From Candidatus Wallbacteria bacterium (GTDB lineage: Bacteria; Muiribacteriota; UBA6191; JACPRK01), in the NCBI GenBank assembly GCA_016199905.1, contig JACQFU010000298.1, positions 1 through 10,661 on the forward strand: a stretch of DNA of 10,661 bases, given 5' to 3'. The translations under genes and the position numbers were made by a program. The notes beneath the pieces are model-generated. The model was not told the origin of the DNA, ran no database searches, and saw nothing but the letters and a program-made list of their open reading frames with translations. Positions 1 to 6,352 of this stretch are shown here, piece after piece; within the stretch, counting starts at the first letter, position 1, and every line of letters begins with the position of its first letter.

Positions 1-425
1 AGGCGTTCTGCGGCGCGCTGGGGCGCCAGGACCTGCGCGACGACCCGCGGTTCTCCACCAACCGGGCTCGAGTTCGCAGCCGCGAGGAGTTGACCGCCTT
101 GCTGGAACGGATGTTCGCCGACATGGACGTCGCCGCCATTCGCGACGCGCTCGACGGCGCCGGCGTTCCGAACGGGCCCATCCTGCCGTTGGATCAGGTC
201 CTGACGCAGCCCCAGGTGCTGGCGCGCGACATGGTCGTCGAGCTGCAGCACCCGAAGGCGGGCCCGATCCGCGTCACGGGTCTGCCCGTGAAGCTCTCGG
301 AGACGCCGGGCGGCATCTACAGTCCTCCGCCGCTGCTGGGGGAGCACACCGAGCAAGTGCTGACCGGGCTTCTCGGTCTGGAAGTCGCGGAGCTGGCGGA
401 GCTTCGGCGGTCGGGAGTCGTCTGA
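1..425 (+). CDS. CaiB/BaiF (class III) CoA-transferase, C-terminal part
   Basis: The 5' end is cut off by the window edge; the first complete codon is at base 3 and about 140 residues are visible. Family III CoA-transferases move CoA between carboxylic acids through an aspartyl-CoA intermediate; that catalytic Asp lies in the missing N-terminal part. The visible part matches the family's C-terminal pattern: DDPRFSTNRARV with its Arg-rich helix, then GVPNGPI, QPQVLARDMV, the GxPVKLSETP segment, PPLLGEHTEQVL, and a final helix ending in LRRSGVV. The substrate cannot be told from this end of the protein. It is followed after 3 bases by a small membrane-protein gene on the same strand, so the two are probably cotranscribed. 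A link to the pyrimidine genes downstream is possible but not shown. The family call is strong. Confidence 0.9.
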   Translation, partial: AFCGALGRQDLRDDPRFSTNRARVRSREELTALLERMFADMDVAAIRDALDGAGVPNGPILPLDQVLTQPQVLARDMVVELQHPKAGPIRVTGLPVKLSETPGGIYSPPPLLGEHTEQVLTGLLGLEVAELAELRRSGVV

Positions 426-428
426 GTC

Positions 429-920
429 ATGGACTCGCGCGAAGCGTTGCGAAAGCTGCGGGCCCGCAAAGAGGTCCGCGACACCACGCTGGAGCGATCC
501 CGCAATCCCCTCTTCCAGATCCTGAAGGCCATCCTGGCCTTCCTCGGACCGGTGCTGTGCGTCTACTACGGCAACTACTACATCTCTCGCAACACGGCCG
601 ACGTCTTCTGCCGGGACGTCTTTGCGACCATCGACGCCGGAAAGTTGACCGAGGTCTACAAGCAGAGGTCGGACGTGGCGCTGCAGGCCAACGAGACCCT
701 GGAGCAATTTGCCAATCGCTTCCGCAACTACGAGACGAACCTGGGCAAGCTACAGTCGGCCACGATGTCCGCCTTCGAGATCCAGCTGGTCGGCGGAGCC
801 GCGTTCGTGCAGTACGACGCCATCCTCTCCAAGGGCGTTTGCAAGTACAACATGGTGCTGCTGCGCCAGGGCCTCAGCGGATGGCGCCTGGCGACGCTGG
901 TTCTCAACGTGAAGAGGTAG
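429..920 (+). CDS. Small single-pass membrane protein of unknown function
   Basis: A 163-residue protein that I do not recognise. Its N-terminus (about residues 1-27) is rich in Arg/Lys and Glu. One hydrophobic segment follows (about 29-48, from LFQILKAI to VYYGNYY), then a soluble domain of about 110 residues. Few positive charges follow the hydrophobic segment, so the C-terminal domain is probably outside the cytoplasm, held by an uncleaved anchor. The domain has an alternating pattern with two helices, then strands such as FVQYDAILSKG, YNMVLLRQG and GWRLATLVL. This resembles small NTF2-like or DUF4019/DUF3887-like periplasmic domains, but that is only a shape-level guess. The ATG lies 3 bases after the CoA-transferase stop; a GGGAG sits at 413-417, rather far upstream, so translational coupling is likely. 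Confidence 0.75.
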   Translation: MDSREALRKLRARKEVRDTTLERSRNPLFQILKAILAFLGPVLCVYYGNYYISRNTADVFCRDVFATIDAGKLTEVYKQRSDVALQANETLEQFANRFRNYETNLGKLQSATMSAFEIQLVGGAAFVQYDAILSKGVCKYNMVLLRQGLSGWRLATLVLNVKR

Positions 921-928
921 TCCCCGCC

Positions 929-957
929 TTGCACGGGCCTCGGGGCTGCGTTATGCT
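929..957 (+). promoter_or_regulatory. Possible sigma-70-type promoter of the amidohydrolase gene
   Basis: TTGCAC at 929-934 and TATGCT at 952-957 are separated by 17 bases, the optimal spacing, in the 114-base gap before the amidohydrolase. Each hexamer matches the E. coli consensus only partly (3 of 6 and 4 of 6). Transcription would start near 965, leaving a leader of about 70 bases. This is a candidate from motif and spacing only. Confidence 0.35.
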
Positions 958-1034
958 GTCCCGAACCGTGACGATCCGGGCTCTGGCCTTGCGCGGAGCG
1001 CGGGTCCGGAAAGGGCGAAGGAGGCTTCCGTTCC

Positions 1035-1880
1035 ATGGCGAGAATCGTGCGCGCGGCGCTGGTACAAGCGTCCACGGAATACACCAAAGACAAGTGCATC
1101 AAGAAGCACGTCAAGATGATCGTCGAGGCGGCCAAGAAAGGCGCCAAGATGGTTTGTCTGCAGGAGGTCTTCAACAGCCCATACTTCTGCGCGGAGCAGG
1201 ACTCCAAGTGGTACGACTGGGCCGAGACGATCCCCGGTCCGACGATGGAGGAGATGCAGTCCCTGGCCAAGAAGCTCGCGATCGTGCTCGTGGTGCCGAT
1301 CTACGAGAAGGTCCATGACGGCGTCTACTACAACACCGCCGGAGTGATCGACGCCGACGGCAAGCTGCTCGGCATCTATCGCAAGAACCACATTCCCCAG
1401 GTGAAGGGCTTCTGGGAGAAGTTCTACTTCAAGCCCGGAAACCTCGGCTACCCGGTCTTCGACACGGCCTACGGCAGGGTCGGCGTCTACATCTGCTACG
1501 ACCGCCACTTTCCCGACGGCGCCCGCATCCTGGGTCTGCACGGCGCCGAGATCGTCTTCAACCCGAGCGCCACGATCGAGGGCCTCTCGCGCTACCTCTG
1601 GCAACTCGAGCAGCCCGCCCACGCCGTCGCCAACGGCTACTTCGTCGGCGCCATCAACCGCGTCGGCATCGAGAAGCCCTGGAAGACCGGCAAGTTCTAC
1701 GGCTCCAGTTACTTCTGCGATCCGCGCGGCCAGCTCATCGCGCAGGGCAGCGACAGCAAGGACGAGGTCGTCGTGGCGGACATCAACTTCGACCTGATCA
1801 AGGAAGTCCGCGACCTCTGGCAGTTCTTCCGAGACCGCCGGCCGGATACCTACGGACCGCTGGTCCAGCAGCTGCCCTGA
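1035..1880 (+). CDS. Nitrilase-superfamily amidohydrolase (beta-ureidopropionase / N-carbamoylputrescine amidase type)
   Basis: A 281-residue cytoplasmic carbon-nitrogen hydrolase, full length for the family. The catalytic triad is visible: Glu44 in CLQEVF, Lys117 in YRKNHIP and Cys154 in YICYDRHFP. Glu128 in FWEKFYF probably corresponds to the second conserved Glu of N-carbamoyl amide hydrolases. The segments GPTMEEM, YNTAGVIDADGK, NPSAT and the C-terminal RDRRPDTYGPL are also typical. Such enzymes hydrolyse N-carbamoyl-beta-alanine (last step of reductive pyrimidine breakdown) or N-carbamoylputrescine, releasing CO2 and ammonia. The nearby preA-type gene favours the pyrimidine role, but no dihydropyrimidinase is present in the window. 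The ATG is well supported by AAGGAGG at 1018-1024, 10 bases upstream. The family is certain; the exact substrate is inferred. Confidence 0.92.
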   Translation: MARIVRAALVQASTEYTKDKCIKKHVKMIVEAAKKGAKMVCLQEVFNSPYFCAEQDSKWYDWAETIPGPTMEEMQSLAKKLAIVLVVPIYEKVHDGVYYNTAGVIDADGKLLGIYRKNHIPQVKGFWEKFYFKPGNLGYPVFDTAYGRVGVYICYDRHFPDGARILGLHGAEIVFNPSATIEGLSRYLWQLEQPAHAVANGYFVGAINRVGIEKPWKTGKFYGSSYFCDPRGQLIAQGSDSKDEVVVADINFDLIKEVRDLWQFFRDRRPDTYGPLVQQLP

Positions 1881-1904
1881 CCCGGCGGCGCGCGCCGCGG
1901 CAGC
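1871..1904 (+). other. GC-rich stem-loop over the amidohydrolase stop codon
   Basis: GCTGCC at 1871-1876 can pair with GGCAGC at 1899-1904, enclosing an inner GC-only hairpin (GCGGC at 1885-1889 with GCCGC at 1894-1898, loop of 4). The stop codon lies inside. No T-run follows directly, so it is not a canonical terminator. It may stabilise the mRNA 3' end or act together with the second hairpin at 1927-1962. Confidence 0.3.
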
Positions 1905-1926
1905 AGCTTCTTGCAAATCTTCGCCC

Positions 1927-1962
1927 CCCCCTGGAACCCGCCCAGCTTCGCGGGTTCCGGGG
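1927..1962 (+). terminator. Strong stem-loop between amidohydrolase and aldehyde dehydrogenase genes
   Basis: Bases 1927-1940 pair with 1949-1962 over 14 base pairs with one T-G wobble; the core is GGAACCCGC with GCGGGTTCC, and the loop is 8 bases. It sits about 47 bases after the amidohydrolase stop and 87 bases before the next start. There is no clear T-run after it, so it could be a weak terminator, an attenuator or a processing element. Its presence suggests that the two genes are not expressed at equal levels from one transcript. Confidence 0.4.
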
Positions 1963-2048
1963 GACCGTTCTCCTTGGCGCGATACCGGTAACACGGCTTT
2001 CCGGCAAGCGCCCGCGTCACTAACCCGTTGCTTCCGGGGAGGTCTCCC

Positions 2049-3527
2049 GTGGCCGAAGTCTACAAGAACTTCATCAATGGACAGTGGGTCGAGTCTTCAG
2101 GCGGCGAGCGCTACACGGTGGTCAACCCCGCCAACACGGCCGATGTCGTGGGCGAGTTCCAGCGGTCCACGGCCGCGGACGCGCGCCGGGCGATCGCGGC
2201 GGCGCAAGCGGCCTACAAGCCATGGGCCGCGGTCCCCGCGCCCGCTCGTGGGCGCATCTTGTTGAAAGCTTGCCAGCTCATCGCCGAGCGCAAGGAGGAC
2301 CTGGCCCGGACGCTGTGCCGCGAGGAGGGAAAGATCTACCGCGAGGCGCTCGGAGAGATCCTCAAAGGATTGGCCCTGATGGAGTTCTACGCCGGCGAGG
2401 GCTTTCGACTCGAGGGCAAGACGCTCCCCTCGGAGATGCCCAGCACGTTCGTCTACACGGTCCGTCAGCCGCTGGGAGTCGTGAGCTTGATCTGCCCCTG
2501 GAACTTCCCATGGGCGATCCCGGTCTGGAAGGCGGCGCCTGCCCTCGTCGCCGGCAACACGATCGTCCTGAAGCCTTCGGACTTCACGCCTTTGACCGCG
2601 GTGAAGTTGACGCAGATCTTCGACGAGGCGGGCGTGCCCAAGGGCGTCTTCAATTTCCTCACGGGCCCCGGTCCGGTGGGAGAGGAGATGGTCCGAAATC
2701 CACTCGTGAAGGCCGTGAGCTTCACGGGCTCCAACGCCGTGGGCGAAGCGATCAATCGGATGGCCGCCGAACGCGGCATCAAGGTCTGCTGCGAGATGGG
2801 CGGCAAGAACGCGGCTGTCGTCATGGACGACGCAAACCTGGACCTAGCGGTCGCCGGCGTCTTCACGGGCGCGTTCGGTTCCACGGGCCAGCGTTGCACG
2901 GCCACGAGCCGCCTCATTTTGACGCGAGGCGTCAAGGAACGGTTCATGTCGCGCTTTCTCGAGAAGGCGCGGCAGATCCAGATCGGCGACGGGATGGACC
3001 CCGCGACCGCGATGGGGCCGATCGTCAACGAGCCGCAGATGAAGCGCGTCCTCCTCTACATCGAGAAGGGAAAGGCGGAAGGCGCGCGTTTGCTGACGGG
3101 CGGCGGGCGAGCCAGGGGCGGCAAGCTCGACGGCGGGTGGTTCGTGGAGCCCACGGTCTTCGACGACGTGACGCCTTCGATGACGATCTGGCGCGAGGAG
3201 ATCTTCGGGCCCGTTCTGGCAGTTACGACGGCGCAGAGTCTGGAGGATGCGCTGCGTCTGGCCAACGACAGCGCGTTCGGCCTCACCAGCGCCATCTACA
3301 CGGAAAATGTCAGCGACGCCATGAAGTTCGTCGAGGGAATCGAGTGCGGCATGACGCACGTCAACAACCCGACGATCGGCGGCGAGGCGCAGTTGCCCTT
3401 CGGCGGCGTGAAGGCCACCGGGATCGGCGACCGCGAGATGGCCCAGGAAGGCCTCAACTTCTTCACCGAGCTCAAGACGGTCTTCATCGACTTCACGGGA
3501 AAGCCGCAGACCGGCAACCTTCGATAG
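2049..3527 (+). CDS. NAD(P)-dependent aldehyde dehydrogenase, alpha-ketoglutarate-semialdehyde-dehydrogenase-like
   Basis: A 492-residue ALDH-superfamily enzyme, full length, oxidising an aldehyde to an acid in the cytoplasm. From the GTG start, visible landmarks are CPWNFPWAIP with Asn152 (oxyanion hole), Lys175 in VLKPSD (cofactor binding), FTGS at 225-228, general-base Glu249 in EMGGKN, nucleophile Cys283 in GQRCTATSR, and Glu384 in EEIFGP. The segments FYAGEG, GKTLPSE, TGAFGSTGQRC and LPFGGVK read most like the 2,5-dioxovalerate (alpha-ketoglutarate semialdehyde) dehydrogenase group recalled from Bacillus GucD/YcbD. I chose GTG at 2049 because GGGGAGG at 2036-2042 lies 6 bases upstream; an in-frame TTG at 2028 would add 7 unlikely residues and overlap that site. 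In this neighbourhood it could oxidise a semialdehyde from beta-alanine catabolism, but sugar-acid breakdown is an equal alternative. Confidence 0.93.
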   Translation: MAEVYKNFINGQWVESSGGERYTVVNPANTADVVGEFQRSTAADARRAIAAAQAAYKPWAAVPAPARGRILLKACQLIAERKEDLARTLCREEGKIYREALGEILKGLALMEFYAGEGFRLEGKTLPSEMPSTFVYTVRQPLGVVSLICPWNFPWAIPVWKAAPALVAGNTIVLKPSDFTPLTAVKLTQIFDEAGVPKGVFNFLTGPGPVGEEMVRNPLVKAVSFTGSNAVGEAINRMAAERGIKVCCEMGGKNAAVVMDDANLDLAVAGVFTGAFGSTGQRCTATSRLILTRGVKERFMSRFLEKARQIQIGDGMDPATAMGPIVNEPQMKRVLLYIEKGKAEGARLLTGGGRARGGKLDGGWFVEPTVFDDVTPSMTIWREEIFGPVLAVTTAQSLEDALRLANDSAFGLTSAIYTENVSDAMKFVEGIECGMTHVNNPTIGGEAQLPFGGVKATGIGDREMAQEGLNFFTELKTVFIDFTGKPQTGNLR

Positions 3528-3537
3528 GCGCCTGGAG

Positions 3538-3569
3538 GGAAGGCTGTAGGCCACAGCCCGCAGCCTTCC
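3538..3569. terminator. Candidate bidirectional terminator between convergent genes
   Basis: GGAAGGCTG at 3538-3546 and CAGCCTTCC at 3561-3569 form a perfect 9-bp stem inside the 52-base gap between the convergent aldehyde dehydrogenase and preA-type genes. A competing inner pairing exists (GGCTGT 3542-3547 with ACAGCC 3553-3558). On the + strand a pyrimidine-rich stretch follows (3571-3581), but no true T-run is seen on either side. Position and symmetry favour a terminator serving both directions. Confidence 0.45.
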
Positions 3570-3579
3570 GTCTCCCTTC

Positions 3580-4767
3580 CTACTTCGCGCGATGCTGCGA
3601 GCCCCCGGCCGGAGTCGCCGGGGCGGCGACGCCGGCAGGTTCCGGCGATTCGGGCTGCGGCTGCGCGTAGCCCTCCGCGTCGAAGCCGCCGTGGTAGTCC
3701 GAAGCGTCGGGGCGCCGGATCTCGGAGTGCGGGACGATCGCCGAGCGCTTGAGGCCGCGGAAATCCTCCAGGCACTTCCAGCCGCGGTGCGCGTTCTTCT
3801 CGAGGAACTCCGACATGCCGCGGATCAAGGACTTGACCACGTTGGGCCCGATCGCCTGGTCGAGCATCGCCGCCGTGCAGACCTGGACGGTGCCGCAACC
3901 GAGAAGGAAGTAGTTGAGGGCGTGCGAGAAGTCGCTGATCCCGCCGATCCCGCTGAACTCCCTGTCGGGGAACGCCTGTGTGAGCTGCGACATCTTGGCC
4001 AGCGACAGCGGAAGCACGGCTGGCCCGCCCAGGCCGCCCGAGCTGACCAGCCCGTCGACATTCATCTCGAACTCCAGCGTCTCCGGGTCGATGACCGGCA
4101 GCGAGGGGAAGGTGTTGGTCGAGACGACGGCCCGGGCTCCGCCGCTGAAGGCGCCGCGAGCCTCGAAAGCGATGTTGGTGGTGGCGGGCGTGAGCTTGAC
4201 CCAGACCGGGACCTTGGCGACGGCCGTGACGCACTTGGCCACCTCGTTGCAAAGCTTCTCGTTCTTGCCCACGTTGGAACCCATGTCCTCGCGGTCCATG
4301 TGCGGACAGGAGAAGTTCAGCTCCAGGCCGTCGACGCCCTGCTCCTGGCAGGCCTTGGCGAGAGTTTGCCAGTGCTGGTACTCCTTGTCGCTGCCGGAGC
4401 CGGCCATGATGGAGGCGATCAGGACCTTGTTCGGAAATTCCTTCTTGATGCGCGCAAGGCGAGGCACCCACCAGTCGATCGGCTTGTCGCTGATCAGCTC
4501 CCAGTTCCATGAGGAGTGCAGCACGGCGTTGGGCCGCTTCTGCATCGAGATGCGCGGTTTGTCCGTGTCCGTGCGGAAGAACTTCGTCTTCGGGCCCTTC
4601 ACGTTCACCACCGGATGCATGCCGATCGTCTTGGTGACGACGCCGCCCCAGCCGGCCTCGAAGGCCCTCAGGATGTTGCTCTCCGACTCCGTTGGCGGAG
4701 CCGACGCAAGCATGAACGGATTCTCGAACTTGATTCCTGTGAAGGTCACGGACAGGTTTGCGGACAT
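3580..4767 (-). CDS. preA: Dihydropyrimidine dehydrogenase PreA-type subunit lacking the ferredoxin domain
   Basis: A 395-residue FMN-dependent TIM-barrel protein of the dihydroorotate/dihydropyrimidine dehydrogenase family. It matches PreA in PFMLASAPPTES near the N-terminus, the active-site segment NFSCPH with catalytic Cys154 followed by MGSNVGKN, VWVKLTP, STNTFPSLPVID, GGLGGPAVLP, GIGGISD and GCGTVQVCTAAM. PreA reduces uracil or thymine to the dihydro form, with PreT feeding electrons from NAD(P)H. E. coli PreA (411 residues) ends in a two-cluster 4Fe-4S domain. Here the barrel ends near residue 345, and the rest is a Pro/Ala/Gly/Ser-rich tail with no CxxCxxC motif. The ATG at 4767 is supported by AAGGAGG 5 bases upstream; the open frame extends 31 codons further without similarity. 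It is convergent with the aldehyde dehydrogenase. A related dihydroorotate dehydrogenase function is less likely but possible. Confidence 0.88.
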   Translation of the reverse strand: MSANLSVTFTGIKFENPFMLASAPPTESESNILRAFEAGWGGVVTKTIGMHPVVNVKGPKTKFFRTDTDKPRISMQKRPNAVLHSSWNWELISDKPIDWWVPRLARIKKEFPNKVLIASIMAGSGSDKEYQHWQTLAKACQEQGVDGLELNFSCPHMDREDMGSNVGKNEKLCNEVAKCVTAVAKVPVWVKLTPATTNIAFEARGAFSGGARAVVSTNTFPSLPVIDPETLEFEMNVDGLVSSGGLGGPAVLPLSLAKMSQLTQAFPDREFSGIGGISDFSHALNYFLLGCGTVQVCTAAMLDQAIGPNVVKSLIRGMSEFLEKNAHRGWKCLEDFRGLKRSAIVPHSEIRRPDASDYHGGFDAEGYAQPQPESPEPAGVAAPATPAGGSQHRAK

Positions 4768-4793
4768 CTGAGCCTCCTTGAAGACAGACACCC

Positions 4794-4825
4794 ATTGTAT
4801 CGCGTCGGGGTGCACGGCGCCGCAA
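4794..4825 (-). promoter_or_regulatory. Weak candidate promoter for the preA-type gene
   Basis: Read on the minus strand, TACAAT (4799-4794) resembles a -10 box 5 of 6 and lies 26 bases upstream of the ATG. TTGCGG (4825-4820) could be a -35 box, but the 20-base spacing is too long for a good sigma-70 promoter. The site lies in the 141-base divergent region shared with the DUF1287-like gene. Confidence 0.25.
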
Positions 4826-4908
4826 GGAGAAAAGACAATCCCGGGGGGAATACGGGGCAATCGTGTCGCGCTTCAAAGGCAAGCCCGGCGGGGCCGATAA
4901 CGGAGTCG

Positions 4909-6147
4909 ATGAAGGCCGAGCCTCTCGGAAGTCGATTCCGGCAAGCGGTCGTGGCGATCGTGCTGGTCCTGGCCAGCTCCGGCCGGGCGGCCGGCGACGA
5001 TTGGGCAGTGGTGAACCGAGCGATCTCGCCGCTTCTGGACCGGCCGAGCGTCACGGGAGAGGCGCGGATGACGCTCTATGCCGGCATGCGCGTGCTGCTG
5101 CTCGACACCAAGGCCGCGCCCGGCTACGCGAAGGTGAGCTACGGGGATGCGATCGGCTTCATGCGGTCGCAGGAGCTGCTTCGCGGCTTCCTCCCGGAGG
5201 ACCGTTACCCGGGGCCCAACGACCAACCGGAGAAGGAGTTTCTCGCCAGCGACCGCAACGGCGACGGCGTTCCCGACTTCCGCGATATCGTCCACGCTGC
5301 GCGCGACATGATCGGGCTGGCCTTCGACGACGCCGCGAGCTTGCGGCTCGACGAATCGGGCCAGACCCCGGACGGACTGCACGCAGGCTGGGCCCACGAC
5401 GGCAAGGACAACGACGGCGACGGCGTGGTCGACAACCGCGAGGAGGACGTGCTGGTCTGCATCGACCTGCTGATCCGGGCCGTCGAAGCCGCCGGCTTCC
5501 CGATGACCCGGGCGATTCTGGACGTGGCCAGAAGCCAGCCGGAAGTCTTCCGCGAAGGGCGCGGCGCAGCGCCCATCGACGACGAGCTCCTCGCGCGCAG
5601 GGTCCGCAACGTAGTCGCCTTCACGCGCGTTTCGCCGGACTTCCGATACTTCCCGGAACCCGAGGTCCACGACCCCACGACCTTCCCGCGCGAACGGGCA
5701 AGGCCAGGGGACCTTCTGTTCTTCGGCCTCACCAAGGATCTGGGCAAGCGCAAGTTCAAGATCCAGCACAGCGGGATCTGCGTTTCGGTCAACCCCCAGA
5801 CGGGGCTGCCCGTCTGGATCATCACTGCAGTGGTGCCTCGAGTGCAGTTCCTCAACCTGGAAAAGGGATACCATCGATTCACGTACTGCGGGCACGCCAG
5901 GCTGACTCCCGCCGGCGGCCAGCCGAGGGCGGCAGTCGCTCCGGAGATCGCTCTCGAGCCGGCAGCCCCGCCAATCCCGCCGCCCGCACTGTCTGCGCTC
6001 TCACCCATCCTCGGCCATCCGCCCCTGGCTGGGTCGCACGCGACTCCCGCCGTGGCGCCCGTAGTCTTCGGCCCCGCGAGCGTCCCGATGGTAGCGCCCG
6101 TGCTGCCGCTGGCGCCCTTCGTTCTGGCCAGCCCCGTGGCGAGATGA
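4909..6147 (+). CDS. Exported DUF1287-like (NlpC/P60-fold) protein with SH3-like region and Ca-binding-type motifs
   Basis: A 412-residue protein starting with a Sec signal peptide (about 1-28: Arg/Lys, AVVAIVLVLASS, then AAG). Residues 38-92 look like a bacterial SH3 domain (TLYAGMRVLLLD, YAKVSYGDAIGFMRS). Two Asp-rich loops of the EF-hand/thrombospondin-3 type follow: D115-D123 (DRNGDGVPD) and D167-D175 (DNDGDGVVD). Residues 181-330 resemble DUF1287 (E. coli YijF type): VCIDLLIRA with candidate nucleophile Cys184, RRVRNVVAFTR, RPGDLLFF, and QHSGI with candidate His287. The last 75 residues are a Pro/Ala/Val-rich tail. DUF1287 is distantly related to NlpC/P60 cysteine peptidases, so a cell-wall or envelope hydrolase role is plausible but unproven. 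The ATG has a short GGAG only 3 bases upstream. It is divergent from the preA-type gene. The family match is remote and rests on motif order. Confidence 0.7.
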   Translation: MKAEPLGSRFRQAVVAIVLVLASSGRAAGDDWAVVNRAISPLLDRPSVTGEARMTLYAGMRVLLLDTKAAPGYAKVSYGDAIGFMRSQELLRGFLPEDRYPGPNDQPEKEFLASDRNGDGVPDFRDIVHAARDMIGLAFDDAASLRLDESGQTPDGLHAGWAHDGKDNDGDGVVDNREEDVLVCIDLLIRAVEAAGFPMTRAILDVARSQPEVFREGRGAAPIDDELLARRVRNVVAFTRVSPDFRYFPEPEVHDPTTFPRERARPGDLLFFGLTKDLGKRKFKIQHSGICVSVNPQTGLPVWIITAVVPRVQFLNLEKGYHRFTYCGHARLTPAGGQPRAAVAPEIALEPAAPPIPPPALSALSPILGHPPLAGSHATPAVAPVVFGPASVPMVAPVLPLAPFVLASPVAR

Positions 6148-6191
6148 CGGAGCCGCCGCGGGGGAGTGCGCGCGCGGCTCATGGGGAAATC

Positions 6192-6265
6192 AGTAGGGCA
6201 GGCCTCCGTGCCTGCCCGGAAGCCGCATCACCATTGGCGGGCAGGGACGCCCGCCCTACTTTTTT
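6192..6265 (+). terminator. Long imperfect hairpin with six-T tail, probably a dispersed repeat acting as terminator
   Basis: AGTAGGGC at 6192-6199 pairs with GCCCTACT at 6253-6260. The arms continue inward with two single mismatches, a 4-base bulge (6208-6211), and a 7-bp stem CTGCCCG (6212-6218) with CGGGCAG (6238-6244). Six T follow the stem at 6260-6265, 45 bases after the DUF1287-like stop. This has the form of a rho-independent terminator. The GGCAGGGACGCCCGCCC wording also resembles palindromic elements I recall as scattered in many GC-rich genomes, so it may be both. The rest of the 205-base gap holds nothing else I can name. Confidence 0.65.
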
Positions 6266-6352
6266 CAAGCGAGACGCCAACCGCTCTCCCACCTTCCGCG
6301 CGCGCAGACTGAGTCGCTCCAGCAAGTAGGAAGGTCCCTACCCGCCTTCCTC

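Noticed and set aside
951..1994. Minus-strand open frame of 347 codons
   Set aside because: It is antisense to the amidohydrolase with its intact catalytic triad; its product is a low-complexity Val/Asp/Leu-rich shadow.
2084..3670. + strand open frame of 528 codons overlapping the aldehyde dehydrogenase
   Set aside because: It runs in another frame of a gene with complete ALDH motifs and gives an Arg/Gly-rich product without any domain.
3592..4512. + strand open frame of 306 codons antisense to the preA-type gene
   Set aside because: The minus-strand gene has the PreA motifs and a good ribosome site; the antisense frame is low complexity.
4768..4860. N-terminal extension of the preA-type protein by 31 residues
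   Set aside because: The frame is open, but AAGGAGG sits 5 bases before the inner ATG and the extension would run through that site and the possible promoter.
4863..6329. + strand open frame of 488 codons through the DUF1287-like gene and the hairpin
   Set aside because: The product is Arg-rich shadow sequence. Its end translates the hairpin repeat into an AGRDARPT-like peptide, a known kind of spurious annotation.
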